Program-made: the position numbers and the translations under genes
Part shown: positions 1 through 6,027 of the stretch, piece after piece
How the letters are laid out: every line of letters starts with the position of its first letter
Numbering within the stretch: position 1 is the stretch's first letter
Virus record (IMG/VR): IMGVR_UViG_3300020283_000014
Location: 1-33,735 of that record
Reading direction: 5' to 3' (one strand)
Origin: a virus
DNA: 33,735 nt
The notes under the pieces: generated by a model
What the model was told of the DNA's origin: nothing
What the model saw: the letters and a program-made list of their open reading frames with translations, nothing else
Database searches by the model: none

Positions 1-673
1 CAACTGGGACAAATAAACTGCAAGCTCTTTGCTTCATAGTGTCGTAGTAAACTTTTTTAAACGCCGAACCTGCTAGAGGTAAATAAAATAAGAGTTGATC
101 CATTTCTGGTGTGTACTCTTCCATTTCCGTAGTGATCTGATAATTCATAAACTCTTGCACACGGCTGGATTGCATTTCTACTTCTGGTGTTACTGCACCC
201 ATGATCTGAGTTTTGACTGGACCTTTGGATGGTAATAGTTCTTTAAACGCTTGGGCTTGGAATTGAGTGACAGCTTCAGCCATCATTGGGTGCGTTACTC
301 CTGAAGCACCAGGAAAAGGTCGGTCACGATCTTCGTATTTAAAACCAAGTAAATCTAAACCTCTAATGTAAGTATCTTCCCATTCCTCTCGACTACTTTG
401 ATCTTCTTCAAAGTCGCCCATTAGCTGAGAACTTAAGGCACCTAGTTCGCCTTCATCTACGAACTCAGCTAAGTTTGCATCGAATGGCGTTTCGGCCATC
501 GTCTCTTCGTCGGGAAAATAATTTACTTCTGCTGAACCATCCGCAGCAAACTCAACATCAACTTCGGTGTCGGTTGGGTTTGGCGTTTCTATTTCTACAG
601 TTTCACCAGACTCAACATCCAAATCAATTAGATCAGAGAGTCGTTCGATGTTTGTAGGTGTGTTGTTTGACAT
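1..673 (-). CDS. Portal protein, N-terminal part (truncated by window edge)
   Basis: The portal forms the dodecameric ring at one capsid vertex through which the terminase pumps DNA. The 224 residues visible here have an acidic, low-complexity N-terminus. This is followed by a segment at about residues 94-150 with the pattern EEWEDTYIRGLDLLGFKYE, PFPGASGVTHPMMAEAV and QAQAFKELLP, which I recognise from P22-like portal proteins of marine podoviruses. The ATG at 671-673 lies three bases after the terminase stop on the minus strand, so the two are co-transcribed and probably translationally coupled. The C-terminal part lies beyond base 1. Joining the window ends would stop the protein after only three more codons, so the contig continues to the left. 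I am confident of the portal call; the subfamily is from memory. Confidence 0.85.
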   Translation of the reverse strand, partial: MSNNTPTNIERLSDLIDLDVESGETVEIETPNPTDTEVDVEFAADGSAEVNYFPDEETMAETPFDANLAEFVDEGELGALSSQLMGDFEEDQSSREEWEDTYIRGLDLLGFKYEDRDRPFPGASGVTHPMMAEAVTQFQAQAFKELLPSKGPVKTQIMGAVTPEVEMQSSRVQEFMNYQITTEMEEYTPEMDQLLFYLPLAGSAFKKVYYDTMKQRACSLFVPV

Positions 674-676
674 ATA

Positions 677-2167
677 TTAATAAAAAACTTTTAATCTTCT
701 AGGCTCATTATCATTCATATCGTCATCAGATGCTAGTCCTATGAAACCGCCTTGACGATAACGCATTAAAGCTTGTGTCGTAGAGTCTACCAAATCATCG
801 TGGTCACCAAAAGGAAAAGCTGCACATTCTTCAATTAGTTCTTCTGCCCAACGTGTATCTGGAGCGTAAACCATGCCTGCTTCTAACAGTGGTGAAACTG
901 CATTAACTCGAGCTATCTTGTCTTGCCCACGTCCAGGCGTAAAATTTACTACGGGTATGCCCATTTGTCTGAGTTCATGTGTCAATGGCATACCAGAAGC
1001 TTTGGCTTCAACAATAACAGTGTCGGGTTCCCAATATTCATATTCTTTTAGAGCTTGACGTTTTAGGTCTGGAAAGTCCCAACGTCCTTTTTTCACGTCT
1101 AAGAGCAATAAAGCTGGTCGATTGGTGTGTTGATCGGGCATAAATACGCACCAAGTGGTAATAGCAGAGTAATCTGCCGTTTCGTTCTTAGAAAATGCCG
1201 TATCATACGACTGAATAACGTATTGCATTTCTGGAATGTCGTCTTGTTCCCAAGTTTGCCACCATTCACGCTTTAAAATTGCACCTTCTTCGGAAGTTGG
1301 GTTCTGTAACCACTGCGCGGACCACTTTGAAACTGGTAAAGACGCTTTAATTGACTCTAATTCTTCTATTTTCCAAAACTCTGGCCACAAGGGGTTGTTA
1401 GTATCAGGAAAAATAGCCGGAAACTCGACAACTTCCCACTGATCTGCCTTTTCTTCGGATTGTTTGGCCAATAATCGGCCGGTTAAGTCCTTGGTGCTCC
1501 ATCTAGTCATCACTACAACGATAGATCCGCCAGGTTGCAGCCTTTGTCTTGGTCCAGAACTGTAATATTCCCACGCATTGTCCAATGATCTAGGTGACAT
1601 GGCGTCTTGTTCCGAGTGAATATCGTCTAACACTAGTAAATCGGCACCACGTCCAGTCACCGCACCACCAATACCAGCATAAAATGCCTCACCGCCCTTG
1701 TTAGTTTCCCATCTTCCAGCTGATTTGTTGTCGGCTTTGAGTGAAACGTCAGGAAAAACTTGTTTGTACTCTTCAGAATCAATTAGATCACGTACTTTAC
1801 GACCGAATCTAAACGCTAGTTCAGCGGTGTGGGTAATCTGCATGAGCTTGAGCTTTGGATTTATACCCAACAACCAGCTAGGAAAGAACACCGAAGCAAA
1901 TTCTGACTTGGTGTGACGAGGTGGCATGTTGACAATAAGTCTTTTAATCTTGCCTTTCGCTACATCTTCTAGTTTTTTGGCAAATATTTTGTGATGTTCG
2001 CCTTGCACAAAGTCTGGCCACATGTGTTTTATGTAAGTAATGAAATCATCACTGCCTTCTTTCTGCAATAATTTAGAATCTAAAGCTTGCGTGTACGACA
2101 AGAGTTCTTTAGCAGCGTCTGGATAAAGTTCTGCTAACTTTTCTAAATCAAAATTTTTATCTGTCAT
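677..2167 (-). CDS. terL: Terminase large subunit (TerL), DNA-packaging ATPase/nuclease
   Basis: TerL is the motor that cuts concatemeric DNA and drives it into the prohead through the portal. The 496 residues are full length for the family. The ATPase has a Walker A-like MPPRHTKSE at 81-89, Walker B LLVLDDI at 177-183 and an adenine or coupling segment around VVVMTRWS (217-224). The RNase H-like nuclease shows SYDTAF (Asp322), VIVEAKASG (Glu387) and DHDDLVD (Asp455-461), the expected three acidic positions. It is followed at once by the portal gene. The small terminase is not adjacent but lies about 6.4 kb away at 8563-9087, which is unusual. The ribosome-binding site is weak, and the gene starts one base after the stop of the small upstream gene, so coupling is likely. 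Confidence 0.96.
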   Translation of the reverse strand: MTDKNFDLEKLAELYPDAAKELLSYTQALDSKLLQKEGSDDFITYIKHMWPDFVQGEHHKIFAKKLEDVAKGKIKRLIVNMPPRHTKSEFASVFFPSWLLGINPKLKLMQITHTAELAFRFGRKVRDLIDSEEYKQVFPDVSLKADNKSAGRWETNKGGEAFYAGIGGAVTGRGADLLVLDDIHSEQDAMSPRSLDNAWEYYSSGPRQRLQPGGSIVVVMTRWSTKDLTGRLLAKQSEEKADQWEVVEFPAIFPDTNNPLWPEFWKIEELESIKASLPVSKWSAQWLQNPTSEEGAILKREWWQTWEQDDIPEMQYVIQSYDTAFSKNETADYSAITTWCVFMPDQHTNRPALLLLDVKKGRWDFPDLKRQALKEYEYWEPDTVIVEAKASGMPLTHELRQMGIPVVNFTPGRGQDKIARVNAVSPLLEAGMVYAPDTRWAEELIEECAAFPFGDHDDLVDSTTQALMRYRQGGFIGLASDDDMNDNEPRRLKVFY

Positions 2168-2168
2168 A

Positions 2169-2327
2169 CTAGTTTCCAGAATCGTACTCTTTCAAAGCTT
2201 TCCAATACTCTTTTAATTTTATTCTAACTTTGTACCAAAAAATATTCATCCCTCTTGGATTTGAGTTTTCACCTATCATAGCAATAATACATAAAAATAA
2301 TGTCGTATATAAAATAAATTCGGCCAT
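2169..2327 (-). CDS. Small putative membrane peptide (52 aa)
   Basis: The reading frame starts at the ATG at 2325-2327 and stops at TAG one base before the TerL start. The N-terminal half is one hydrophobic stretch (EFILYTTLFLCIIAMIG), long enough for a single membrane segment. The second half is basic and aromatic (WYKVRIKLKEYWKALKEY). It fills the gap between the HNH gene and TerL on the same strand, which argues for a real gene in that operon. I do not recognise a family. A short membrane peptide could act in lysis timing or superinfection exclusion, but nothing here proves that. An alternative 23-aa frame from the ATG at 2338-2340 overlaps it and looks less protein-like. Confidence 0.55.
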   Translation of the reverse strand: MAEFILYTTLFLCIIAMIGENSNPRGMNIFWYKVRIKLKEYWKALKEYDSGN

Positions 2328-2342
2328 AATGTTTTTTCATAT

Positions 2343-2825
2343 CTATTCCTTTTCTTTGTATTCGACTATATTTTTACACCACCAGTAGAGTAAATCTTCA
2401 CTTAGACTGTGTTTTAGTATATTAACGCGACTACAAACTAATTGAATATTATTAGGAATATACCAGATATTTGGATCTATTCTATCTATTGAAACATTTA
2501 AATCTTTTTTACCTTGTCCGTCTTTGTGATATGTCATGACCAAACCAGTCAAGGCACAGCGTCCGGCTTGAGCTTGCCAGATAGCTACTAGGTCTTCTAC
2601 TTCTATATCCCAAACTACTTCAGGATGATCTTTGGTACGTGAGGATTTTAAATGACTGTATAAATTTTTTAGGTAGGCTTCTGGAGTTTTACTTTTCTTT
2701 CTATTTTGTACAACGCGGCGACAACTGGGACAGGTATTTCGATAGAAAACACCTTTTGAATTTTTTGCTTCAAAGCTAGTTAAGGGGAAGGTTTTACTAC
2801 AGCCCAAGCACTTTCTCTCTTTCAT
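2343..2825 (-). CDS. HNH endonuclease with N-terminal zinc ribbon
   Basis: This 160-aa protein is a metal-dependent DNA endonuclease by motif. An N-terminal zinc-binding ribbon has Cys6-x2-Cys9 and Cys32-x2-Cys35. A basic linker follows. The C-terminal HNH fold is seen in GRCALTGL (88-95), the SIDRID core (112-117), NNIQLVC (125-131) and a closing Asn in SRVN (132-135). HNH enzymes next to terminase genes are known in many phages, either helping packaging cleavage (HK97 gp74 is the model) or as free-standing homing nucleases. The location upstream of TerL fits both readings. It is the first gene of the leftward packaging operon, and its promoter should lie in 2826-3030. No clear Shine-Dalgarno sequence precedes the ATG. 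Confidence 0.85.
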   Translation of the reverse strand: MKERKCLGCSKTFPLTSFEAKNSKGVFYRNTCPSCRRVVQNRKKSKTPEAYLKNLYSHLKSSRTKDHPEVVWDIEVEDLVAIWQAQAGRCALTGLVMTYHKDGQGKKDLNVSIDRIDPNIWYIPNNIQLVCSRVNILKHSLSEDLLYWWCKNIVEYKEKE

Positions 2826-3255
2826 GGCAAAATCATCTTACACTATCTGAGCTTACTAAACACTTTTCGGAAAAATTTTGAAATATTTTTTTCAGCCAAA
2901 AGTAAAGGTTTTATTAATAAAAATAAGGGGGGTCGGGTCTTGAATTATCTGGAATCTTTTCTTATGTGTATTTTCTTTTCTATAGGTATTAGTAAGTCAT
3001 TAAGCAATTGGGGGGGATGGGGGCACAGATACAATCGACAAGCCACATCTGGACACTATTTCTATTTCTATCTCTATTTCTTTTACATTCATTGTCAAAA
3101 CTATTGTGACAGAACATCACGAAGTGCAGATAGCACATCGTTCTTTGTTCTACGTCACATAGTTTTGACATTCATTGTAAAAGAAATACAAATAGAATAG
3201 TGACCTGATGTGGCTTGTCGATTGCCCCGCCCCCGCACGCGAGGTAAAACTTTAC
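2826..3255. other. Divergent non-coding region, AT-rich with G/C tracts
   Basis: No convincing gene lies here; the short frames that cross it run through the inverted repeat and lack ribosome-binding sites. It separates the leftward HNH-TerL-portal operon from the rightward small-gene array. It holds a G-run near 2927-2937, the long inverted repeat at 3010-3234, and on the minus strand a GTGTAAGATGA sequence (near 2832-2842) resembling the TATAAGATA motif found upstream of plus-strand modules. That sequence may be the leftward promoter. Confidence 0.6.
3010..3234. repeat. Long imperfect inverted repeat with G/C-tract outer arms
   Basis: The arms at 3032-3049 and 3207-3224 are a perfect 18-bp inverted match. 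Pairing continues inward with few mismatches through the T/C-rich stretch, down to GTCAAAACTAT and GTGAC at about 3094-3110, matched by 3153-3170. Outside the 18-mer, the left G-runs (3010-3016 and 3019-3023) face the right C-runs (3225-3228 and 3230-3234). The apex (3111-3152) can form a further small stem (AGAAC with GTTCT). The right arm ends about 20 bp before the promoter at 3256-3284. Candidate roles are replication origin, cruciform regulatory site or bidirectional transcription barrier. Confidence 0.85.
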
Positions 3256-3284
3256 TTGCGTTTATATAAGATAGATTATATAAT
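3256..3284 (+). promoter_or_regulatory. Sigma70-like promoter for the rightward small-gene array
   Basis: TTGCGT at 3256-3261 and a consensus TATAAT at 3279-3284 are separated by exactly 17 bp. The spacer contains the TATAAGATA 9-mer (3265-3273) that recurs at 5279 and 16217. Transcription would start near 3291, giving a leader of about 27 nt before the ATG at 3318. Confidence 0.65.
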
Positions 3285-3299
3285 TTTCATATCTTTATT

Positions 3300-3313
3300 A
3301 AAACCATAGGAGG
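3300..3313 (+). promoter_or_regulatory. Conserved leader/Shine-Dalgarno AAAACCATAGGAGG, copy 1
   Basis: A 14-base leader with a full AGGAGG lies 4 bases before the ATG at 3318. The same leader recurs before 4241 and before the ATG-TAA at 4576, so it is conserved beyond the ribosome-binding core. Confidence 0.7.
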
Positions 3314-3317
3314 ACGC

Positions 3318-3506
3318 ATGAAGATAATTTTTAACTTAACTTTGGACAATGGCACTGTAATCGGTGGCGTTGAGAATGACCTTAGAGATTTGGTCATCAA
3401 TGGTGTAACTGTTGTCAGTAATGGCAGAGCAGACACTATCCAACTAGAGGAGATTGCCGAACTTAGCAATCAGTTTCAACCAAGAAGATTGGAGGACTTG
3501 TCATGA
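3318..3506 (+). CDS. Small hypothetical protein (62 aa)
   Basis: This is the first gene of the rightward array, directly behind a strong promoter and a strong AGGAGG ribosome-binding site, so it is probably expressed early and well. The protein starts with an alternating hydrophobic pattern typical of beta strands (KIIFNLTLDNGTVIGGV) and ends with a charged helix-like segment. I do not recognise a family. Its stop overlaps the start of the next gene in ATGA form (3503-3506), which implies translational coupling with the zinc-ribbon protein that follows. Confidence 0.75.
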   Translation: MKIIFNLTLDNGTVIGGVENDLRDLVINGVTVVSNGRADTIQLEEIAELSNQFQPRRLEDLS

Positions 3507-3670
3507 GGAAATGTTCACTTTGTGGAAAGTCTTTTAAAGGTCGAGGGCATAATCCCAGACCTTTGAGAGAATTTACCGAGCGTTGCTGTGATGATTGCAA
3601 CAATGATTATGTAATTCCTATTCGTATGGATTTGTTAGGTCGTGCCATCAGGGAGGACAACAATGACTAG
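3503..3670 (+). CDS. Small zinc-ribbon protein (55 aa)
   Basis: The frame starts at the ATG overlapping the previous stop (ATGA). Four or five cysteines are spaced as a zinc ribbon: Cys4-x2-Cys7 near the N-terminus, then CCDDC at 28-32. The pattern CSLCGKSFKG, HNPRPL, RCCDDCN, then VIPIRM resembles a small conserved phage protein family that I recall as hypothetical, with no known activity. It could bind nucleic acid or a host polymerase, but that is inference. Its end overlaps the next start, since the ATG at 3663 lies within it, continuing the coupled cassette. Confidence 0.75.
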   Translation: MRKCSLCGKSFKGRGHNPRPLREFTERCCDDCNNDYVIPIRMDLLGRAIREDNND

Positions 3671-3824
3671 AAAAGATTATGTTGCTATTGCTAGAGTACT
3701 TAACAAGTACTCTAGTGATTTACCACAAGGTTTGATGTTTGATCTTAACGCTATGTTTAGACAAGACAACAAACACTTCAATGCCGAGCGTTTCAGCAAC
3801 GCAGTTTATGGAGAGGACAAATGA
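3663..3824 (+). CDS. Small conserved phage protein (53 aa), MTRKDY type
   Basis: I chose the ATG at 3663 because GGGAGG sits 7 bases upstream; a longer frame would start inside the previous gene without a ribosome-binding site. The sequence MTRKDYVAIARVLNKY, a hydrophobic middle, then FNAERFSNAVYG resembles a small helical phage protein common in many phages. I recall that family only as hypothetical. The gene sits in an ATGA-coupled run (3663, 3821), which suggests that the set is made together early in infection. Confidence 0.75.
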   Translation: MTRKDYVAIARVLNKYSSDLPQGLMFDLNAMFRQDNKHFNAERFSNAVYGEDK

Positions 3825-3982
3825 AAAAAGAAATAATTTCAATACCACCAAACAACGAGAAGCTTTGGAGATATTTAACAGAGGGATTATCAGGTAGAGC
3901 AACAGCAGAAACTTTGCCTTCTTATCCTAAAAATATTACAAATAAAGCTTATATATTATTTCTCAGTGAGAGTAAGAAATGA
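3821..3982 (+). CDS. Small hypothetical protein (53 aa)
   Basis: The ATG at 3821 overlaps the preceding stop, with GGAGAGGA just upstream as ribosome-binding site. The middle (NNEKLWRYLTEGLSGRATAETLPSYPKN) looks like a helix-turn-helix-sized helical segment, but I cannot assign a family. It is the last gene before a strong terminator at 4004-4031, so it closes the first small operon, 3318-3982. Confidence 0.65.
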   Translation: MKKEIISIPPNNEKLWRYLTEGLSGRATAETLPSYPKNITNKAYILFLSESKK

Positions 3983-4003
3983 TTTCGTGTGTCCCCACAC
4001 TTA

Positions 4004-4031
4004 GGGCGTCTTCGGACGCCCTTCTTTTTAT
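4004..4031 (+). terminator. Rho-independent terminator closing the first small operon
   Basis: GGGCGTC (4004-4010), a UUCG tetraloop (4011-4014) and GACGCCC (4015-4021) are followed by a T-rich tract. It lies 22 bases after the stop of the 53-aa gene. Confidence 0.92.
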
Positions 4032-4054
4032 TTGTTTTTTATTTTTTTACCTGG

Positions 4055-4183
4055 CTGGGAGATCCTGCAGCGGGGTCCAGCGGCCAGATACAAGCGACAA
4101 GTTATCAGATACAAGCGACAAGCTAGACGGCCGTCTAGCTTGTCGCTTGTCAAGGGTTTTTTCGCGCGAGATTGAACTTGACA
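4055..4183. repeat. Palindromic repeat element, copy B (40-bp perfect palindrome)
   Basis: The element begins with CTGGGAGATCC and carries CAGATACAAGCGACAAG twice (4085-4101 and 4106-4122). It contains a perfect 20+20-bp palindrome without spacer at 4111-4150, centred on GGCC. The tail is CAAGGGTTTTTTCGCGCGAG then ATTGAACTTGACA. Copy C at 4704-4838 shares the head, the arm sequence and the tail. On the minus strand the tail reads as codons KFNLARKNP-stop, nearly the same as the end of the nuclease next to copy C. Hairpin plus T-run could also terminate plus-strand transcription. Confidence 0.88.
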
Positions 4184-4217
4184 TGGGCTAATATTTATGG
4201 GACTATACTTATATAAT
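4178..4217 (+). promoter_or_regulatory. Possible promoter for the 4241 gene
   Basis: TTGACA at 4178-4183 is consensus. TATACT at 4204-4209 is a plausible -10 but the spacing is 20 bp, and the consensus TATAAT at 4212-4217 is farther still. The gene needs its own promoter because a terminator lies upstream, so some promoter here is likely, but its exact elements are unsure. Confidence 0.4.
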
Positions 4218-4220
4218 GTC

Positions 4221-4235
4221 AAAAACCATAGGAGG
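4221..4235 (+). promoter_or_regulatory. Conserved leader AAAACCATAGGAGG, copy 2
   Basis: The leader includes AGGAGG five bases before the ATG at 4241. It is identical over 14 bases to the copies at 3300 and 4554. Confidence 0.7.
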
Positions 4236-4240
4236 CAAAA

Positions 4241-4543
4241 ATGACAGATAAAAAAATTAAGGGAAAGACTTTCGAGTTTTGTGATGTAATAATTGGACAG
4301 AAAATTACTGTTGCAGTAATTAGTTCCGAAGATGATGAATGGGGGGATGAAGCAAGAAGAATGATTTGTGATTTTGTTCCCGAAGTCCAAGCTCTTGGAT
4401 TACCATCAGGTAATTATAAAAATGAAATCGAAGGCGACTTTGATGAAGAGATTGATAATTACAAACAATCACTCGCAGGAGGTTGTGGTTTTGAATATCT
4501 TTTAATCAAAGATAAAGATGGAAAGGTAAAAGACTTAGGATAA
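4241..4543 (+). CDS. Acidic hypothetical protein (100 aa)
   Basis: The protein has a beta-like N-terminal part (KTFEFCDVIIGQKITVAVISSEDDE) followed by an acidic helical part and a C-terminal basic/acidic strand (YLLIKDKDGKVKDLG). It is clearly acidic overall. It has the strongest type of ribosome-binding site in this window. It stands alone between a palindromic repeat upstream and a start-stop leader plus terminator downstream. I recognise no family. A short acidic early phage protein could be a host-factor or nuclease inhibitor, but no motif shows that. Confidence 0.75.
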   Translation: MTDKKIKGKTFEFCDVIIGQKITVAVISSEDDEWGDEARRMICDFVPEVQALGLPSGNYKNEIEGDFDEEIDNYKQSLAGGCGFEYLLIKDKDGKVKDLG

Positions 4544-4552
4544 ATAACAAAC

Positions 4553-4581
4553 AAAAACCATAGGAGGTATCGAGAATGTAA
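4553..4581 (+). promoter_or_regulatory. Conserved leader copy 3 driving an ATG-TAA start-stop
   Basis: The third copy of AAAACCATAGGAGG (4554-4567) is followed after 8 bases by ATG (4576-4578) and directly by TAA (4579-4581). A ribosome loaded here would initiate and terminate at once. No longer frame with a good start follows. Either a gene was lost, or this is a ribosome-stalling or sRNA-like element with the hairpin at 4621-4642 and the terminator at 4647-4681. Confidence 0.6.
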
Positions 4582-4646
4582 TTGATAATAAAAAACTTTC
4601 AGCCCAATCACACTTGGGGACATAGGACCGACCACTCCTATGGGTT

Positions 4647-4681
4647 AAAGCCGGAGCTTCGCAAGAGGTTCCGGCTTTTTC
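4647..4681 (+). terminator. Rho-independent terminator after the start-stop leader
   Basis: AAAGCCGGA (4647-4655) pairs with TCCGGCTTT (4670-4678) and runs into a T-tract. A second hairpin, CATAGGA with TCCTATG (4621-4627 and 4636-4642), lies just upstream and repeats the CATAGGA of the leader. Confidence 0.9.
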
Positions 4682-4703
4682 ATTGGCCGACACAGGTGAT
4701 AAC

Positions 4704-4838
4704 CTGGGAGATCCAGGTGACGGCCAGCTCTTACCGAACAGATACAAGCCACAAGCTGGGACACTTCGTTCTTACGCCCAGCTTGTGGCTTGTCAAGGGC
4801 TTTTTCGTGCGAGATTGAACTTCGCAAGGACGCTTGAC
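4704..4838. repeat. Palindromic repeat element, copy C
   Basis: The element has the same CTGGGAGATCC head (4704-4714) and GATACAAGC arm as copy B. A perfect 17-bp stem (4744-4760 with 4777-4793) encloses a 16-base loop. The tail CAAGGGCTTTTTCGTGCGAGATTGAACTT is shared with copy B except for two bases. On the minus strand the tail encodes the last residues and stop of the nuclease at 4793-5212, so the hairpin abuts the nuclease stop codon. Confidence 0.88.
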
Positions 4839-5212
4839 AAATGCTGGTCAAAATTTAACCAACCAGCAGGGACGAGGAACGAAGGTTCAATGCCCTTAGT
4901 CAATAGTTGGTCAAGCTGAGACGAGTGATACAGATAGAGCTGAGATTTTTTCGAAGGTGCTTGGACGAGGGACTTAACCAAGATAAAACTAGGGCTATTT
5001 AATCTAGCTTTATGAAAAGCAATTTGATGAGGCGATACTTTTACTCTTTTACTTTTGGTTACTTTTAATTCAACAGTAAAAAACATTCCGTCTTGAGTTG
5101 TGCCGAGTAAATCGGGAACGCCTTGTGTGGCGTATGACTCAAGCCGTAACCATTGATATTGCTTGAGTTTTTTTCTTATCTCTTGCCAAAAGTTTTTTTC
5201 TAGTGAAGCCAT
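4793..5212 (-). CDS. VRR-NUC/Holliday-junction-resolvase-like nuclease (PD-(D/E)XK)
   Basis: The N-terminal about 85 residues show a PD-(D/E)XK nuclease core: FWQEIRKKLK helix, GVPDLLG (Asp34), TVELK (Glu48-x-Lys50), then SPHQIAFHKAR (Gln63) and a closing strand FILVKS. This matches VRR-NUC or Hjc-like enzymes that cut branched or replicating DNA. The tail from about residue 85 to 139 has no family match and is encoded by repeat-like DNA: GTCC-rich stretches and the end of repeat copy C. It is the only minus-strand gene inside the plus-strand array, and it is divergent from the next gene at 5325. It may belong to the mobile repeat rather than to the array. No good ribosome-binding site is visible upstream. 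Confidence 0.75.
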   Translation of the reverse strand: MASLEKNFWQEIRKKLKQYQWLRLESYATQGVPDLLGTTQDGMFFTVELKVTKSKRVKVSPHQIAFHKARLNSPSFILVKSLVQAPSKKSQLYLYHSSQLDQLLTKGIEPSFLVPAGWLNFDQHLSSVLAKFNLARKSP

Positions 5213-5278
5213 TAATTACAGCAGTTTAAGTTAGAAAAAAGAAAGAGTAAATAATGCTTTATTTTATGGGAGATTTCA

Positions 5279-5289
5279 TATAAGATAGG
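5279..5289 (+). promoter_or_regulatory. TATAAGATAGG promoter-like motif
   Basis: TATAAGATA at 5279-5287 matches the same 9-mer at 3265 and 16217, and all three lie just upstream of plus-strand gene runs. No clear -35 is visible. The gene at 5325 follows with a TAGGAG ribosome-binding site. Confidence 0.5.
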
Positions 5290-5324
5290 ACTACATTTTA
5301 ATTAATAATATAGGAGTAAATAAA

Positions 5325-5795
5325 ATGAAAAAATCACCTATGAGAGTATGCGACAGAAATAATCTAGTTGCGGAAATAATAGAGGGAGTTGAAGCTAACA
5401 ATTTAAAAATTGTTACTGAAGCAATTAACAAAAACAAAAACTATGCCTTAGCCAAAACGCAATATAAAAAAATTACTCGTTTGGTTAAAAAAAGAGCTGA
5501 ACTCAACAAAAAGATAGGAGAAGAGGAACGAGGACTAACCGAACTTGTTAGAACTATAAACGATACTTTGCCTATTCAATGGGGAGCAAAAGAGTATGGA
5601 GGAGAAGCTCATTTGAGTTTTTCATCTTACGATAGCTACGACAAAGGAAATTTTTCAATAAAATCACAATTGCCCTATGCAGTAAGAGATAGAATTGAAC
5701 GCAGAGTAGCAATCGATACCATGATGAGTTATTGCCAAGACGATATATTATCAATTATAGAAAACTTAACTAAAGAGTTTTCGGGAGGGCAATAA
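5325..5795 (+). CDS. Coiled-coil hypothetical protein (156 aa)
   Basis: This is the largest product of the small-gene array. Residues about 15-75 are Lys/Glu-rich and helical with heptad-like spacing (ITRLVKKRAELNKKIGEEERGLTELVRTI), consistent with a coiled coil. The C-terminal part is mixed and contains SFSSYDSYDKGNFSIKSQ, then a helix. Such proteins often dimerise; a DNA or host-protein partner cannot be named. TAGGAG precedes the ATG. The stop is separated by one base from the next start at 5797, so the two are coupled. Confidence 0.75.
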   Translation: MKKSPMRVCDRNNLVAEIIEGVEANNLKIVTEAINKNKNYALAKTQYKKITRLVKKRAELNKKIGEEERGLTELVRTINDTLPIQWGAKEYGGEAHLSFSSYDSYDKGNFSIKSQLPYAVRDRIERRVAIDTMMSYCQDDILSIIENLTKEFSGGQ

Positions 5796-5796
5796 A

Positions 5797-6027
5797 ATGA
5801 GTAAAGTAGGTTGGGTTAAAAAAGAACTCGAAGAAACAGAAAACGAAGTGAACGTCTTATGCAATCGATATTTTATAAATTGCGAGCATCATTGGACTGA
5901 AGACCGAGAGTTTGTACTAGAATTAAAAGGGTTGGTTTCAACAGAAGCTTATCCTTTTTTAGTCGATAGTGTAAACGAAAGTTGGCGAGAATTTATTGAC
6001 GACCAAGCAATAGATTTTTACGCCTAA
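5797..6027 (+). CDS. Acidic hypothetical protein (76 aa)
   Basis: The small acidic protein begins with a helical stretch (VKKELEETENEVNVLCNRYF). It contains a short C-x-x-H-H cluster (NCEHHW) that could bind a metal, although two ligands would be missing for a standard finger. GAGGG lies before the ATG, within the end of the upstream gene. I recognise no family. A structured gap of 134 bases follows before the next gene. Confidence 0.7.
   Translation: MSKVGWVKKELEETENEVNVLCNRYFINCEHHWTEDREFVLELKGLVSTEAYPFLVDSVNESWREFIDDQAIDFYA

Noticed and set aside
2940-3200. Open frames across the long inverted repeat (both strands)
   Set aside because: They follow the repeat, have low-complexity Phe/Tyr/Arg/Asn-rich translations and no ribosome-binding site.
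4028-4390. Minus-strand frame of 120 residues over repeat copy B and the 4241 gene
   Set aside because: It is antisense to a well-supported gene. Its only meaningful part is the nuclease-end ghost in the repeat.
4582-4919. Open frames over the terminator and repeat copy C (plus strand)
   Set aside because: They begin at TTG after the ATG-TAA or inside the hairpin and run antisense to the nuclease; no protein-like pattern.
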